Both the position numbers and the translations under genes were made by a program. A stretch of 64,000 nt of DNA from Amycolatopsis orientalis DSM 43388. GTDB taxonomy: Bacteria > Actinomycetota > Actinomycetes > Mycobacteriales > Pseudonocardiaceae. A model generated the notes under the pieces. That model did not search any database and was not told the origin of the DNA. It saw only the letters and a program-made list of their open reading frames with translations. Below are positions 43,570 to 53,076 of this stretch, piece after piece. The stretch is taken from the NCBI RefSeq assembly GCF_000411975.1, contig NZ_ASXG01000026.1, positions 1-64,000 of the forward strand, written 5' to 3'. How positions within the stretch are numbered: position 1 is the first letter of the stretch; each line of letters starts with the position of its first letter.

Positions 43570-44223
43570 GTGACCGCCTACGACGACGTCTTCGACCACC
43601 TCGACGCTTCGGCCCTGCCCGAGCGGCAGCAGCGCATCCTCGCCACCATCCGGGACTGGGTGGGCAGGCACGGGTATTCGCCGAGCACGCGCGAGATCGG
43701 CGAAGCGGTCGGGCTGCGGTCGACGTCGTCGGTGTCGAAGCATCTCGCCGCGCTGGAGGACAAGGGTTTCCTGCGCCGCAGCTCGACCATGTCGCGGCCG
43801 ATCGACGTGCGCGCCTTCCTCGGCGACGTCCCCTCGCGCGACGGCGGCGACTCCGTTCCGGTGCCGGTGGTCGGCGACATCGCGGCCGGCACGCCGATCT
43901 CCGCGCAGGAGCACGTGGACGACGTCATGCAGCTGCCGCGCGGGCTCACCGGCCGCGGCACTGTGTTCGGGCTGCGCGTGCGCGGCGATTCGATGGTCGA
44001 CGCGGCGATCTGCGACGGCGACATCGTGGTGGTGAAGCAGCAGTCCGAGGCGCATTCCGGCCAGATCGTCGCCGCGATGATCGACGAGGAGGCGACGGTG
44101 AAGGTCTACCGCCGCCGCGACGGGCACGTCTACCTCGAACCCCGCAACCCGGCCTACGACGTGATCGACGGCGACCGGGCCACGGTGCTCGGCGTGGTCG
44201 TCTCGGTGCTGCGCAGCATGTGA
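43570..44223 (+). CDS. LexA-family repressor
   Basis: A protein of 217 residues. The N-terminal winged HTH is at about 14-75 (QQRILATIRDWVGRHGYSPSTREIG; STSSVSKHLAALEDKG). The self-cleavage domain has the Ala-Gly site in GDIAAGTP near 98, the catalytic Ser in RGDSMVDA near 140 and Lys in ATVKVYRR near 178. All catalytic parts are present. I see no actinobacterial SOS box (CGAAC-N4-GTTCG) in its own upstream region, so it may be a LexA paralogue rather than the main SOS repressor. Confidence 0.82.
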   Translation: MTAYDDVFDHLDASALPERQQRILATIRDWVGRHGYSPSTREIGEAVGLRSTSSVSKHLAALEDKGFLRRSSTMSRPIDVRAFLGDVPSRDGGDSVPVPVVGDIAAGTPISAQEHVDDVMQLPRGLTGRGTVFGLRVRGDSMVDAAICDGDIVVVKQQSEAHSGQIVAAMIDEEATVKVYRRRDGHVYLEPRNPAYDVIDGDRATVLGVVVSVLRSM

Positions 44224-44224
44224 T

Positions 44225-44270
44225 GTCGTGCGCGGCGTCGCCGGTTAGAACCGGCAACGCCGCGCACGAC
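44225..44270. terminator. Long hairpin between convergent genes
   Basis: An inverted repeat with about 20-base arms (GTCGTGCGCGGCGT... and its complement) lies between the LexA-like gene and the MFS gene, two bases after the LexA-type stop. Confidence 0.88.
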
Positions 44271-44276
44271 CCCCAG

Positions 44277-45536
44277 TCAGTCGACCGCTACCGGCACCCG
44301 GGCGCCGGCCAGGTCCGCTTCTTCGACGGCCCGGCCCTGCCACGGCCGCGCGATCAGCCACAGCACCAGCCCGGACACCACCAGTCCGCCGAACATCACC
44401 GTGGCCATCGCGACCGCGTTGTTGCCCAGCAGGCCGACCACCGGCGAGACCGCCGCGCCGACGCCGAACTGCACCGCGCCCAGCAGCGACGCCGCCGTCC
44501 CGGCGTTGTCGCCGTGCGCGTCGAGCGCGACCGCGGGCGCGTTCGGCAGGATCAGCCCGGCGAAGAACAGCACCGCCCACACCGGCACCGCGACGCCGAA
44601 CATGCCGCCGAAGCCGGTCAGCGCGGTCGCCAGCAGCACCGCGGCCGAGGCCGCCGCCGCGACGCTCGCGAAAAGCAGCACCTGGTGCGGTTCGAACCGG
44701 TTCATCAGCCGGGCGTTGACCTGCGTCGCGGCGATCAGCCACACCGCGCTCGCCCCGAACATCAGGCCGAACTGCTGCTGGTCCAGCCCGTACTGCTGCT
44801 GGAACACGAACGACCCGCCGCTGACGAACGCGAACAGCCCGGCCATCGCGAACCCGGCCACCAGCACCAGCCCGACGAACGAGCGGTCAGTGAACAGGCT
44901 CCGGTAGGACCGCACGGTCGCCCGGAACCGGAACGGCTGCCGCCGCGCGGGCGGCAGAGTCTCCGGCAGGGCGAGCGCCGCCGCGACGCCGCTCGCCAGC
45001 CCGATCGCGGCGAGCGCCACGAACACCCCGCGCCAGTGCGTCCACGCCAGCAGCGCGCTGCCGAGCGTCGGCGCGAGCACCGGGGAAACGCCCATCACCA
45101 GGATGAGCTTGGACAGCAGCTTCGCCGCGGCGCGATCGGTGTAGAGGTCGCGCACCACGGCCAGCGCCAGCACCGCGCCCGCCGCGGCGCCCAGCCCCTG
45201 CAGCACGCGCGCCGCGCTCAGCAGCTCGACCGTCGGCGCCACCAGGCACAGCAGCGACGCGAGCACGTGGATCAAACTTCCCGCGACGAGCGGGATCCGC
45301 CGCCCCATCGCGTCCGAAAGCGGGCCGGCGACCAGCTGGCCGAGCCCGAGCCCCAGCACCGTTCCGGTGAGGGTCAGCTGGATGGTCGACTCCGTCGTCG
45401 ACAGTTCGCGGGTGATGTCCGGCAGGGCCGGAAGGTACATGTCGATGGACAGCGGCCCCAGTGCCACCAGAACGCCCAGCACGAGCACCAGCTTCAGCTG
45501 GCTGCCCGCGCCGCGCGCTTCGCGTGTTTCGTTCAC
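44277..45536 (-). CDS. Bcr/CflA-family MFS drug efflux transporter
   Basis: A protein of 419 residues with 12 TMs. GPLSIDMYLPALPDI near residue 28 is the Bcr/CflA signature; GPLSDAMGRRIPL is motif A. GTG 45536 follows GAAGGGGAG and removes an unlikely N-terminal extension. It exports chloramphenicol-, bicyclomycin- or sulfonamide-like compounds in relatives. There is no adjacent regulator except the LexA-like gene, which is convergent. Confidence 0.92.
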   Translation of the reverse strand: MNETREARGAGSQLKLVLVLGVLVALGPLSIDMYLPALPDITRELSTTESTIQLTLTGTVLGLGLGQLVAGPLSDAMGRRIPLVAGSLIHVLASLLCLVAPTVELLSAARVLQGLGAAAGAVLALAVVRDLYTDRAAAKLLSKLILVMGVSPVLAPTLGSALLAWTHWRGVFVALAAIGLASGVAAALALPETLPPARRQPFRFRATVRSYRSLFTDRSFVGLVLVAGFAMAGLFAFVSGGSFVFQQQYGLDQQQFGLMFGASAVWLIAATQVNARLMNRFEPHQVLLFASVAAAASAAVLLATALTGFGGMFGVAVPVWAVLFFAGLILPNAPAVALDAHGDNAGTAASLLGAVQFGVGAAVSPVVGLLGNNAVAMATVMFGGLVVSGLVLWLIARPWQGRAVEEADLAGARVPVAVD

Positions 45537-45641
45537 GCCACTCCCCTTCGTCGTGAGCACGCCAGTCACTTACGACGAAGAGGGCCGAGAAATTCCGGGA
45601 GCCCCGAACAGATCACACCCTGGGAATCCCGCTTGACAAAC

Positions 45642-48600
45642 TCACCCGAGACCGAGAGCGAATACGTGGAGGTCCGGATCGGCCGGGAGCGTCACCGTCG
45701 CGATCTTCTTTCCGGCCGGGATTTCCAGCGGCGAGGTGGCGTATACCGAGGCGCCGATTCCCTGGCCGCCGGGCTGATTCCGGTGCGCGGTGCGGGCGAC
45801 GAGCGTATTGCCGAACACTGGTTCGGCGTTTCCGCCCGGCAACACCCAGTCACCGAACGAAAGATCGGCGGTCGCCGTCGTGCCGTCGGTGAACGCCACC
45901 GTCGCGCTCCCCCGATGGTCTCCGTTCGTCGCCGAACCGACGAAAAGCAGGCGACTGGCTGAAGTTCCACTTAGATCGAGCTTCTGCCCGGACGGCGCCG
46001 CGTTGTCCGGACGGCCGGACGGCGCGGCCGGCCAGACGAACGTCGTCCCCGCCGCGTGTCCGGTCGATCCCGGAGCGAGACCGGCGTCGGCGAGAGCTTT
46101 CCGCGAATAGCTGTTCCCGGCGCCGTCGAAATTCGCCGAACCGCCGTCGCCGTCGTCGGAGATCCCGACATTGTCGAAGGCTGCGGCCAGGCTTCCCTTC
46201 GGCGCGACCAACACAATTGCCGAGGAAGAAACCGAATGTCCGGCTCCGCGCAACGCCACCGGCACTTCGTAGTAACCCGCGGGAGTGCCCGCCGCGGCCG
46301 TCACGGTCAATTCCGTTTTCCCGCCGCCGGTCTGGTCGTCGAGCCCCACCGAACGCGGACCGGACACGGTGATCCCGGCCGGTGCCGACGTCGAGATGTT
46401 CAGCGAGCGCGGGTGCCCGCCGAGCCGCTGGCCGTTCACCGCGACCGTGCCGGAGCCGCCCGGTTCGACGGTGACCTGGTTGGCCACTGAGGCGACGAAA
46501 GGCTCCTCGCCGTCTCGATAGGACGGTGGCTGCGTGTGCGCCGCCCAGTTCCGGTCCGGCCGCGCGGACAGCGCGAAGTCGAGCCGACCGCCGTCCCGTG
46601 CCAGGTTCTGCGGCAGCGACGTCCGGTCCCACCGATGCCCGTTCAGCGCCAGGCCGTGCACGTACTGCGTGGTCGTCGACGCTCCCGGCGCACGGATGTC
46701 CAGCGTGCGACCGCCGGGCAAGGTCAGCACCGCGCGTTCGAACAGCGGGCTGTGCACGGTGAGATCCGCCGTGCCCGGAGTCGCCGGATACAGCCCCAGC
46801 GCGGCCCAGACGTACCAGGACGACTGCGCGCCGAGGTCGTCGTTGCCGGGCTCGCCGTCCGGGGTCGCGCTGAACAGCGTGGTCGCGATCCGGCGCACCA
46901 CCTCCTGCGTCTTCCACGGCTGGCCGACGTGGTTGTACAGCCAGGGAACGCCGAAGTCGGGTTCGTTGCCCGCCCACATGTACGGTTCGTTCGGGCCGAC
47001 GTTGAGCTTCTGGAAGAACGTGTCGAGCCGCGCGGACACCGCCGCCGGACCGCCCATCGCGGTCACCAGCCCGGCCGCGTTCTGCGGAACCAGCCAGGTG
47101 TACTGCGCGGCGTTGCCCTCGTCGAACCCGTCCTGGCCGAAGGTGCCGGGCGCGGGCGGCTGGTAGGCCGGGCCGTCCGGGAACCGGCCGTCCTGGCCGC
47201 GCGGCTGGAGGTAACCGGTGGCCGGGTTGAACAGGTGCTGCCAGTTCTGGCCGCGCTTGGCGAAGTCGCGGGCGACGCCGCGGTCGCCGATCGCGCCGGC
47301 GAACTGCGCGATGGCGAAGTCGTCGATCGACCATTCCAGCGTGATCGAGGCGCCGACGCGCGCGTGGTCGCCGCGCGAGGCGTCGTTGTTGGGCAGGTAG
47401 CCGCGGGCGAGATAGTCCGCGATGCCCCGGCGCTCCTGGTACGCGCCCGGCGTCTCGTCCGCCGACGTCGCACCCTTGACCAGGTACTTCAGCGCGGTTT
47501 TGACGTCGAAGTCCCGCGCTCCGAAGGCGTAGAGGTTCGACAGCAGCGGGACCGAGCTGTCGCCGGTCATCTGCCCGGTGTAGCCGTTGGCCATCGGCCA
47601 GCGCGGCCACCAGCCGCCTTGGACCGCGTCGTTCGTCAGCGACTGCGCCATGTCGCTGGCTTCCTTCGGGAACAGCATGCCGTGCAGGGGCGCGAGCGAG
47701 CGGTAGGTGTCCCAGTCGGAGAAGTTGGCATATTGCGCGTGTCCGGCCGGGAGCGTGCGGATCTGGTTGTCGAAGCCGAGGTAGCGGCCGTCTGCGTCGT
47801 TGAACGTGTTGGGGTGCATCAGGCTGTGGTAGAGCGCGGTGTAGAACGTCTTGAGCTGCGCGGAGTCCTTGCCCGCCACGCGGATCCGCCCCAGTGCGTC
47901 GCGCCAGGCGTCCCGTGTCTTCTGGCGCACCGCCCCGAAGTCCCAGCCCGGCGCCTCGGCGGCCATGTTCTTCTTCGCGCCCTGAACGTCCACATAGGAC
48001 ATCGATACCTTCGCGCGCACCACGCCGGCGTCGCCGAACGTCAGGTACGCCCCGGCTTTCGGCGCGTCGGCCTGGTCGCTGCCCGGCTGGACGGTTTTGC
48101 CGTCCCAGGTTCCGTGCGCGGTGAACGGACGGTCGAAGATGATGTCGTAATAGACGGTGTAGTTGTTCGGCTTCCCGCAGAAGCGGCCGGTGGTCGCCTG
48201 CCCGCTGACCTCGCGGTCGCCGGTGATCCGCAGCCCGGCCGCGGAGTTGCCCGCCAGGCTCGCGCCGCCCTTCACCAGGACCTGCGCGTTCTGTCCGGTG
48301 GGGAAGGTGAACGCGGCGAGGCCGGTGCGCGTCGTCGCCGTCAGCTCGGTACGCACGCCGGAATCGGGAAACGTGACGGCGTAATAGCCCGGCTCGGCCT
48401 GCTCGCCGTCGTGCGTGAAGCGTTCGACGCGGTCCCACGGTTTCGCCCCGACGTCGCCGGTGACCGGCAGAATCGGGACGTCGCCGAACGCGTTGCAGCC
48501 GACCGACGCGTGGTCGAGGCTGAAGCCGCGGATCTTGTCGCTGTGGTACTGGTAGCCCGCGTAGGATCCGTCGGTGTCCGGCGAGAACTGCATCATCCCG

Positions 48601-48788
48601 AACGGCGCGGCCGGGCCGGGAAAGTTGTTGATCTCGCCGACCGAGGCGCCGCCCCGACCGGTGCCGATGAGCGGATCCGCGTATGCCGCCGGATCGCCGA
48701 CCAGGCCAGCCTGCGGCGCGGCTGCCGCCACGGTCCCCGCTCCGACGACCGCCGCCGTCGCCAACGCTGCCACGACTGAGTACCGCAC
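45642..48788 (-). CDS. Secreted GH92 alpha-mannosidase
   Basis: A protein of 1048 residues. The signal peptide is at about 1-25 (VVAALATAAVVGAG). The GH92 domain spans about 35-750: YADPLIGTG, NFPGPAAPFGMMQFSPD, FSLDHASVGCNAFGD and the acidic catalytic region EPGNDDLGAQSSWYVWAALGLYP. A beta-sandwich region with NPCBM-like character follows, to the C-terminus. It is calcium-dependent and cleaves alpha-mannosides of yeast or plant glycans outside the cell. GTG 48788 follows GGGAGG and gives the best signal peptide. Confidence 0.93.
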   Translation of the reverse strand: MRYSVVAALATAAVVGAGTVAAAAPQAGLVGDPAAYADPLIGTGRGGASVGEINNFPGPAAPFGMMQFSPDTDGSYAGYQYHSDKIRGFSLDHASVGCNAFGDVPILPVTGDVGAKPWDRVERFTHDGEQAEPGYYAVTFPDSGVRTELTATTRTGLAAFTFPTGQNAQVLVKGGASLAGNSAAGLRITGDREVSGQATTGRFCGKPNNYTVYYDIIFDRPFTAHGTWDGKTVQPGSDQADAPKAGAYLTFGDAGVVRAKVSMSYVDVQGAKKNMAAEAPGWDFGAVRQKTRDAWRDALGRIRVAGKDSAQLKTFYTALYHSLMHPNTFNDADGRYLGFDNQIRTLPAGHAQYANFSDWDTYRSLAPLHGMLFPKEASDMAQSLTNDAVQGGWWPRWPMANGYTGQMTGDSSVPLLSNLYAFGARDFDVKTALKYLVKGATSADETPGAYQERRGIADYLARGYLPNNDASRGDHARVGASITLEWSIDDFAIAQFAGAIGDRGVARDFAKRGQNWQHLFNPATGYLQPRGQDGRFPDGPAYQPPAPGTFGQDGFDEGNAAQYTWLVPQNAAGLVTAMGGPAAVSARLDTFFQKLNVGPNEPYMWAGNEPDFGVPWLYNHVGQPWKTQEVVRRIATTLFSATPDGEPGNDDLGAQSSWYVWAALGLYPATPGTADLTVHSPLFERAVLTLPGGRTLDIRAPGASTTTQYVHGLALNGHRWDRTSLPQNLARDGGRLDFALSARPDRNWAAHTQPPSYRDGEEPFVASVANQVTVEPGGSGTVAVNGQRLGGHPRSLNISTSAPAGITVSGPRSVGLDDQTGGGKTELTVTAAAGTPAGYYEVPVALRGAGHSVSSSAIVLVAPKGSLAAAFDNVGISDDGDGGSANFDGAGNSYSRKALADAGLAPGSTGHAAGTTFVWPAAPSGRPDNAAPSGQKLDLSGTSASRLLFVGSATNGDHRGSATVAFTDGTTATADLSFGDWVLPGGNAEPVFGNTLVARTAHRNQPGGQGIGASVYATSPLEIPAGKKIATVTLPADPDLHVFALGLG

Positions 48789-49001
48789 GCTGCCTCCCAG
48801 ACCTCGTGTTGTCCGACCTTTCCGGCTCGCGGGCGGCGAGGTCAACCGAATGACAGAGATCTGGCCGGTTCCGACCGGACAGACATCCGACCGGCGGCAC
48901 GGGCGGCGCTCGCCGCGCCGAGGCAGGCGAGGGACTTCGCTTCCGAGCGGATTCCGCCGAAGGGCCTCCGCATCGCGTCCGGCGGGCTAACGTTGGCGGA
49001 C

Positions 49002-49310
49002 ATGACAGCACCCGCCACCCGGGACGTCGAGGGCTACGAGGTCGGCTCCAGCGTCTCCGTCATCCGCGAATACACCACCGAGCCCGGCACCGGCCCCCGG
49101 CTGCACCGGCATCCCTACCCCGAAACCTTCGTCGTCCAGCGCGGGCGCGCGCTGTTCACCATCGGAAGCGAGCAGCGCGAAGGCGTCGCCGGGGACGTCC
49201 TCGTCGCGCCCGCGAACGTGCCGCACAAGTTCGTCGCGCTCGGCCCAGAACCGTACGAGGCCGTGCACATCCACGAGAACGACCGGTTCGTCACCGAGTG
49301 GCTGGAGTGA
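49002..49310 (+). CDS. Cupin-domain protein
   Basis: A single cupin of 102 residues (GPRLHRHPYPETFVVQRG with metal-binding His and Glu; GDVLVAPANVPHKF with the last His). It is probably metal-binding. The substrate is unknown. ATG 49002; a TTG nine bases earlier is in frame. It is divergent from the GH92 gene. Confidence 0.82.
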   Translation: MTAPATRDVEGYEVGSSVSVIREYTTEPGTGPRLHRHPYPETFVVQRGRALFTIGSEQREGVAGDVLVAPANVPHKFVALGPEPYEAVHIHENDRFVTEWLE

Positions 49311-49389
49311 GGTCGAGCCGCATTTGTACGTCCCGTGTATCCCGCTCGGCGATCCTCGACCGGGACCGATCAGGACCGGGAGGACACGG

Positions 49390-50217
49390 ATGCTCAGGAA
49401 ACTCGCAGTGCTCACCGCCGGGGCCGCGGCGGCGGCCACGGTCGCCGTCGCCGCTCCGGGCGCAGCCGCCGCGCTGCCGGCGGCGAACATGGAGGCCGTG
49501 CTGCTGGCGGCCCAGATCGACCCGCAGCGCGCCGACAGCACGCAGACGCCGGGCGCGCACGACAGCGTCCTGCTGGTGGAGAAGGCGCTGCAGGCGAAGG
49601 GGTTGCTGGACGCCAAGTACGTCGACGGCTACTTCGGCACCACCACCATCGACGCCTACTCGAAGTACCAGAAGTCCCTCGGCTACACCGGGCTCGACGC
49701 GTCCGGCCTGCCCGGCAAGACGTCGCTGGAGAAGCTCGGCGCCGGCAGGTACACCGTGTCGAACGTGGTGTCCGCGGGCAGCCACGTGACCTATCACGGC
49801 GTCACGCTGAACACGCGCACCAAGGCGATGCTGCAGGCGGCGGAGAAGCTGTTCGGCAAGGAGGTCGGCCTCACCCAGGGTTCGTACAACCCGGGCGGCG
49901 TCGGCGCGTCGGCCGGAACGCACGACGGCGGCGGCGCTTTCGACGTTTCGGTGGCGAACATGTCGTCGGCGACCCGCACCGAATTCGCCAAGGACCTCCG
50001 GAAGGTCGGGTTCGCGGCCTGGGTGCGCACGCCGGCGCAGGGCGACTGGGGCTACCACATCCACGCGATCGCGGTCAACGACCCCGATCTGTCCTCGGGC
50101 GCGCAGCACCAGGTCGGTGCCTACTACCTCGGGCAGAACGGCCTCGCCAACCACGGCAAGGACGACGGTCCCGCGGTGAACCCGAAGCTGACCTGGGAGC
50201 AGTACCAGCGCGGCTGA
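49390..50217 (+). CDS. Secreted peptidoglycan-binding protein with M15-like domain
   Basis: A protein of 275 residues. The signal peptide is at about 1-28. A peptidoglycan-binding helical repeat spans about 55-115 (VLLVEKALQAKGLLDAKYVDGYFG). A domain at about 130-235 has GTHDGGGAFDVSV and DWGYHIHAI, which look like the zinc sites of M15-type peptidases. It probably cuts or binds cell wall. The expected His-x-x-Gly-x-Ala-x-Asp motif is partly altered, so activity is uncertain. Confidence 0.8.
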   Translation: MLRKLAVLTAGAAAAATVAVAAPGAAAALPAANMEAVLLAAQIDPQRADSTQTPGAHDSVLLVEKALQAKGLLDAKYVDGYFGTTTIDAYSKYQKSLGYTGLDASGLPGKTSLEKLGAGRYTVSNVVSAGSHVTYHGVTLNTRTKAMLQAAEKLFGKEVGLTQGSYNPGGVGASAGTHDGGGAFDVSVANMSSATRTEFAKDLRKVGFAAWVRTPAQGDWGYHIHAIAVNDPDLSSGAQHQVGAYYLGQNGLANHGKDDGPAVNPKLTWEQYQRG

Positions 50218-50274
50218 CTCGCCCGGCTGCCGCAGTTGCTGGCGCGAGTGCGGCAGCCGTGGTTTCGTGGGGCC

Positions 50275-51093
50275 ATGGCGGGAAAAACATTTCGGTTCGG
50301 GGTCGTCGCGGCGGCGCAGGAGGGCAGCGCGAAATGGCGGGAAACCGCCCGCCGCGCCGAGGACCTGGGGTACTCGACACTGTTGTCGCCGGACAATCTC
50401 CATCTGCCGACGCCGACCGCGGCGCTGGCCGTCGCGGCGGCGGTGACGACCGAACTGCGGGTCGGCACGTTCGTGTTCGCCAGCCCGCTGCGGACGCCGC
50501 GCGCGGCCGCGTGGGAGGCGCACAGCCTCAGCGAGCTCACCGACCGCCGGTTCGAGATGGGGATCGGCACCGGGATCCCCGCGATGCGCGAGGCGGCCGC
50601 CGAGATCGGCCTGCCGTACGGCACCGGCCCGGAGCGGCTGGCCCAGGTGTCGGACACGATCTCGCACCTGCGCCGGCTCGACGGCGACGCGCACACGCCG
50701 GTGATGGTCGCTGCGGGCGGGCCGAAAATCCGCCGGCTGGCCGGGGAACGCGCGGACATCGTCGCCCTTGCCCAGAACGTCCTCGCCAGCCGGGCGGAGA
50801 CCGCCGAAGCCGCGGCGGAGGTCCGGGCCGCGGCCGGGGGCCGGGACGTCGAGCTGACGATGAACATTTTCGTCGTCGGCGAGCAGATCCCGCCGTGGAT
50901 CCGCGGTTTTGTCGGGCACGACATCGAAACCCTCGTCGAACACGACTCCCTGACCCTGCTGCGCGGCGGTCCGGCCGCGATGGCCGAAGAGCTGCAGCGC
51001 CGCCGCGAGGAACTCGGCGTGTCGTATTTCAGCGTGAACGGCGCGTTCCTCGAGGACTTCGCCCCGGTCGTCGCGCGGCTCAGCGGACGCTGA
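50275..51093 (+). CDS. F420-type LLM class oxidoreductase
   Basis: A luciferase-like fold of 272 residues (FRFGVVAAAQEGSAKWRETA; YSTLLSPDNL; RVGTFVFASPLRTP; FEMGIGTGI). It resembles the F420-dependent branch found in mycobacteria and Amycolatopsis. The substrate is unknown. ATG 50275, 57 bp after the preceding gene. Confidence 0.84.
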   Translation: MAGKTFRFGVVAAAQEGSAKWRETARRAEDLGYSTLLSPDNLHLPTPTAALAVAAAVTTELRVGTFVFASPLRTPRAAAWEAHSLSELTDRRFEMGIGTGIPAMREAAAEIGLPYGTGPERLAQVSDTISHLRRLDGDAHTPVMVAAGGPKIRRLAGERADIVALAQNVLASRAETAEAAAEVRAAAGGRDVELTMNIFVVGEQIPPWIRGFVGHDIETLVEHDSLTLLRGGPAAMAEELQRRREELGVSYFSVNGAFLEDFAPVVARLSGR

Positions 51094-51139
51094 CCCGGCC
51101 GGCGGGAATAGCCGCGCCCGCCGGTGGATTGCACCGAGG

Positions 51140-52162
51140 GTGAAAGCTGTGACCTACCGCCAGTTCGGCGGCCCGGAAGTGCTGACGTTGTCCGAACTCG
51201 CCGTGCCGGAACCGGGGCCGGGCGAGGTGCGCGTGCGGATCGTCGTGTCCGCGGTGAACCCGACCGACTGGAAAGCCCGCTCCGGTTCGCGTTTCGCCGC
51301 CGAGGCGGAGTTGTCCGTGCCGAATCAGGACGGCGCCGGCGTCGTGGACGCGGTCGGCACCGGCGTGGACGGACTTGCCGTGGGCGACCGGGTGTGGCTG
51401 CTGCTGGCCGCCGCGCATTCGCCGACGTCCGGGACCGCGCAGGAGTACACCGTGCTCCCGGCCGACCGGCTCGTCCCGCTCCCCGCCGAGGTCGGGTTCG
51501 ACGAGGGCGCGGCTTTCGCGATCCCGGCGCTCACCGCGCACCGCGCGCTCACCGTCGCCGAGGACGGGCCGAAGCGGCTCGCCCCGAACGCGTTGGCCGG
51601 GCAGACGATTCTGGTCAGCGGCGGGGCGGGCGCGGTCGGCAACGCGGCGATCCAGCTGGCGCGCTGGGCCGGAGCGACCGTGATCGCCACGGTCAGCACG
51701 GAGGACAAGGCCGCGCTCGCGCGCGCCGCCGGTGCACAGCATGTCGTCCGGTACCCCGAAGGCGACACCGCCGCGGCGATCCGGGAAATCGCGCCGGACG
51801 GGGTCGACGTGATCGTGGAAGTGGCCGTCGGCGTGAACGCTCCCCTGCACGCCAAGGTGCTCCGCCCGCGCGGGGTCGTCGCGGCCTACGGCGACGACCG
51901 CGGCACCGGGAAGGTGACCGTCGACTTCGGACAGAACGTCTGGCTCAACAGCCGCTACCAGTTCCTGGTGCTCTACACGGTCGGATTCGACCTCCTGCGC
52001 GCCGGCGCGGAAGACCTCAACGCGGCCCTGCGCGACGGCGGGCTCCGGCTCGGCCCGGACCACGGGCTGCCGGTGCACCGGTTCCCGCTGGCGGAAACCG
52101 CTCGTGCGCACGAAGCGTCGGAGAAGGGCGTCACCGGGAAGGTGCTGATCGACGTCAGCTGA
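51140..52162 (+). CDS. Zinc-free NADPH:quinone oxidoreductase-like MDR protein
   Basis: A medium-chain reductase of 340 residues (MKAVTYRQFGGPEVL; VNPTDWKARSG; nucleotide site SGGAGAVGNAAIQLARW near 157-173). There are no zinc cysteines. It reduces quinones or enones with NADPH. Its 3' end overlaps the convergent SDR gene by eight bases. GTGAAAG at the start has only a weak ribosome site. Confidence 0.87.
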   Translation: MKAVTYRQFGGPEVLTLSELAVPEPGPGEVRVRIVVSAVNPTDWKARSGSRFAAEAELSVPNQDGAGVVDAVGTGVDGLAVGDRVWLLLAAAHSPTSGTAQEYTVLPADRLVPLPAEVGFDEGAAFAIPALTAHRALTVAEDGPKRLAPNALAGQTILVSGGAGAVGNAAIQLARWAGATVIATVSTEDKAALARAAGAQHVVRYPEGDTAAAIREIAPDGVDVIVEVAVGVNAPLHAKVLRPRGVVAAYGDDRGTGKVTVDFGQNVWLNSRYQFLVLYTVGFDLLRAGAEDLNAALRDGGLRLGPDHGLPVHRFPLAETARAHEASEKGVTGKVLIDVS

Positions 52163-53009
52163 ACCCCGGCTCGACCCCGGTCAGTTCCACGCTCGCCGCC
52201 CACAACCGGGCAGCCGCCTCGGGATCCGCGTACGGCCCGCGCACCGGTTCCGGCCTGGGCGCTCCCTTGAGGCCGAACATGCGCGGGCCCCAGATCTGCC
52301 CGCTGTGGACATCCGGGCCGACCGCCGCCCGCACCGCTGGCCGCGCGCCGTCGTCCTTGCCCTGCAAGGCAATCCGCGCGAGGCTCAGTTTTCTGTTCCG
52401 CACGTGCAGCGGCGGCCGGTCCGGAGTCAGGCTGTCCAACGCCCCGCCGGGGTGGGCGACGACGCTCAGCCTGCTGCTGCCCGCCGCCCGCAGCCGCCGA
52501 TCCAGCTCGAGCGCGAACAGCGTCTGCGCGAGCTTCGACCGCTCGTACGCGGTTTTCGGCCGATAATCGCGCTTGCTTTGCAGATCCTCGAAATCGAGCT
52601 TCGCTGATTTCGCCGCGAAACTGCCCATCGTCACGATTCTCGCCTCCGGTTTCAACCGGTCCCCCAGCGCGGCCGTCAGCGCGAAATGCCCGAGGTGGTT
52701 GACCCCGAACGTCATCTCGTGCCCGTCCTTGGTCTCGCGCCGCTCCGGCCCGTCGAGGTACACCCCCGCGTTCAGCACGACCGCGTCGAGTTCCCCGACC
52801 TCGATCCCCTTCACCGACGCGAGGTCGGCAAGGTCCAGCCGCGCCCACGACACCCGCGCGTCCGGCACCCGCTCGCGGAGCACCCGGACGGCGACCTCCG
52901 CCTTCGCCGCGTCCCGGCTGCCGAGCACTACCTCCGCTCCCGCCTCGGCCAGCTGCTCCGCGACGAAGTAGCCGATCCCGGCGTTGCCCCCGGTCACCAG
53001 CACTGTCAT
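52155..53009 (-). CDS. Short-chain dehydrogenase
   Basis: An SDR of 284 residues with TGGNAGIG near residues 6-13, LNAGVY near 80, Ser in GSFAAKSAK and YERSK near 158. It resembles the retinol/protochlorophyllide-reductase-like group. It is divergent from a TetR gene, with a strong operator between them, so TetR probably controls it. Confidence 0.88.
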   Translation of the reverse strand: MTVLVTGGNAGIGYFVAEQLAEAGAEVVLGSRDAAKAEVAVRVLRERVPDARVSWARLDLADLASVKGIEVGELDAVVLNAGVYLDGPERRETKDGHEMTFGVNHLGHFALTAALGDRLKPEARIVTMGSFAAKSAKLDFEDLQSKRDYRPKTAYERSKLAQTLFALELDRRLRAAGSSRLSVVAHPGGALDSLTPDRPPLHVRNRKLSLARIALQGKDDGARPAVRAAVGPDVHSGQIWGPRMFGLKGAPRPEPVRGPYADPEAAARLWAASVELTGVEPGFS

Positions 53010-53017
53010 GACACCCT

Positions 53018-53063
53018 CCTAAACCTGAAGTGATTCTGACTTTAGACCCACTTCAGATTTAGG
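53018..53063. promoter_or_regulatory. TetR operator with 15-base arms
   Basis: CCTAAACCTGAAGTG (53018-53032) and CACTTCAGATTTAGG (53049-53063) are inverted copies with one mismatch, 16 bases apart. They fill the 67-bp gap between the SDR and TetR genes, ideal for repressing both. Confidence 0.85.
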
Positions 53064-53076
53064 TAGACTGGGGGCC

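Noticed and set aside
46536..48779. Large frame antisense to the GH92 gene
   Set aside because: Only a mirror of codon bias; the GH92 frame has full family motifs and a signal peptide.
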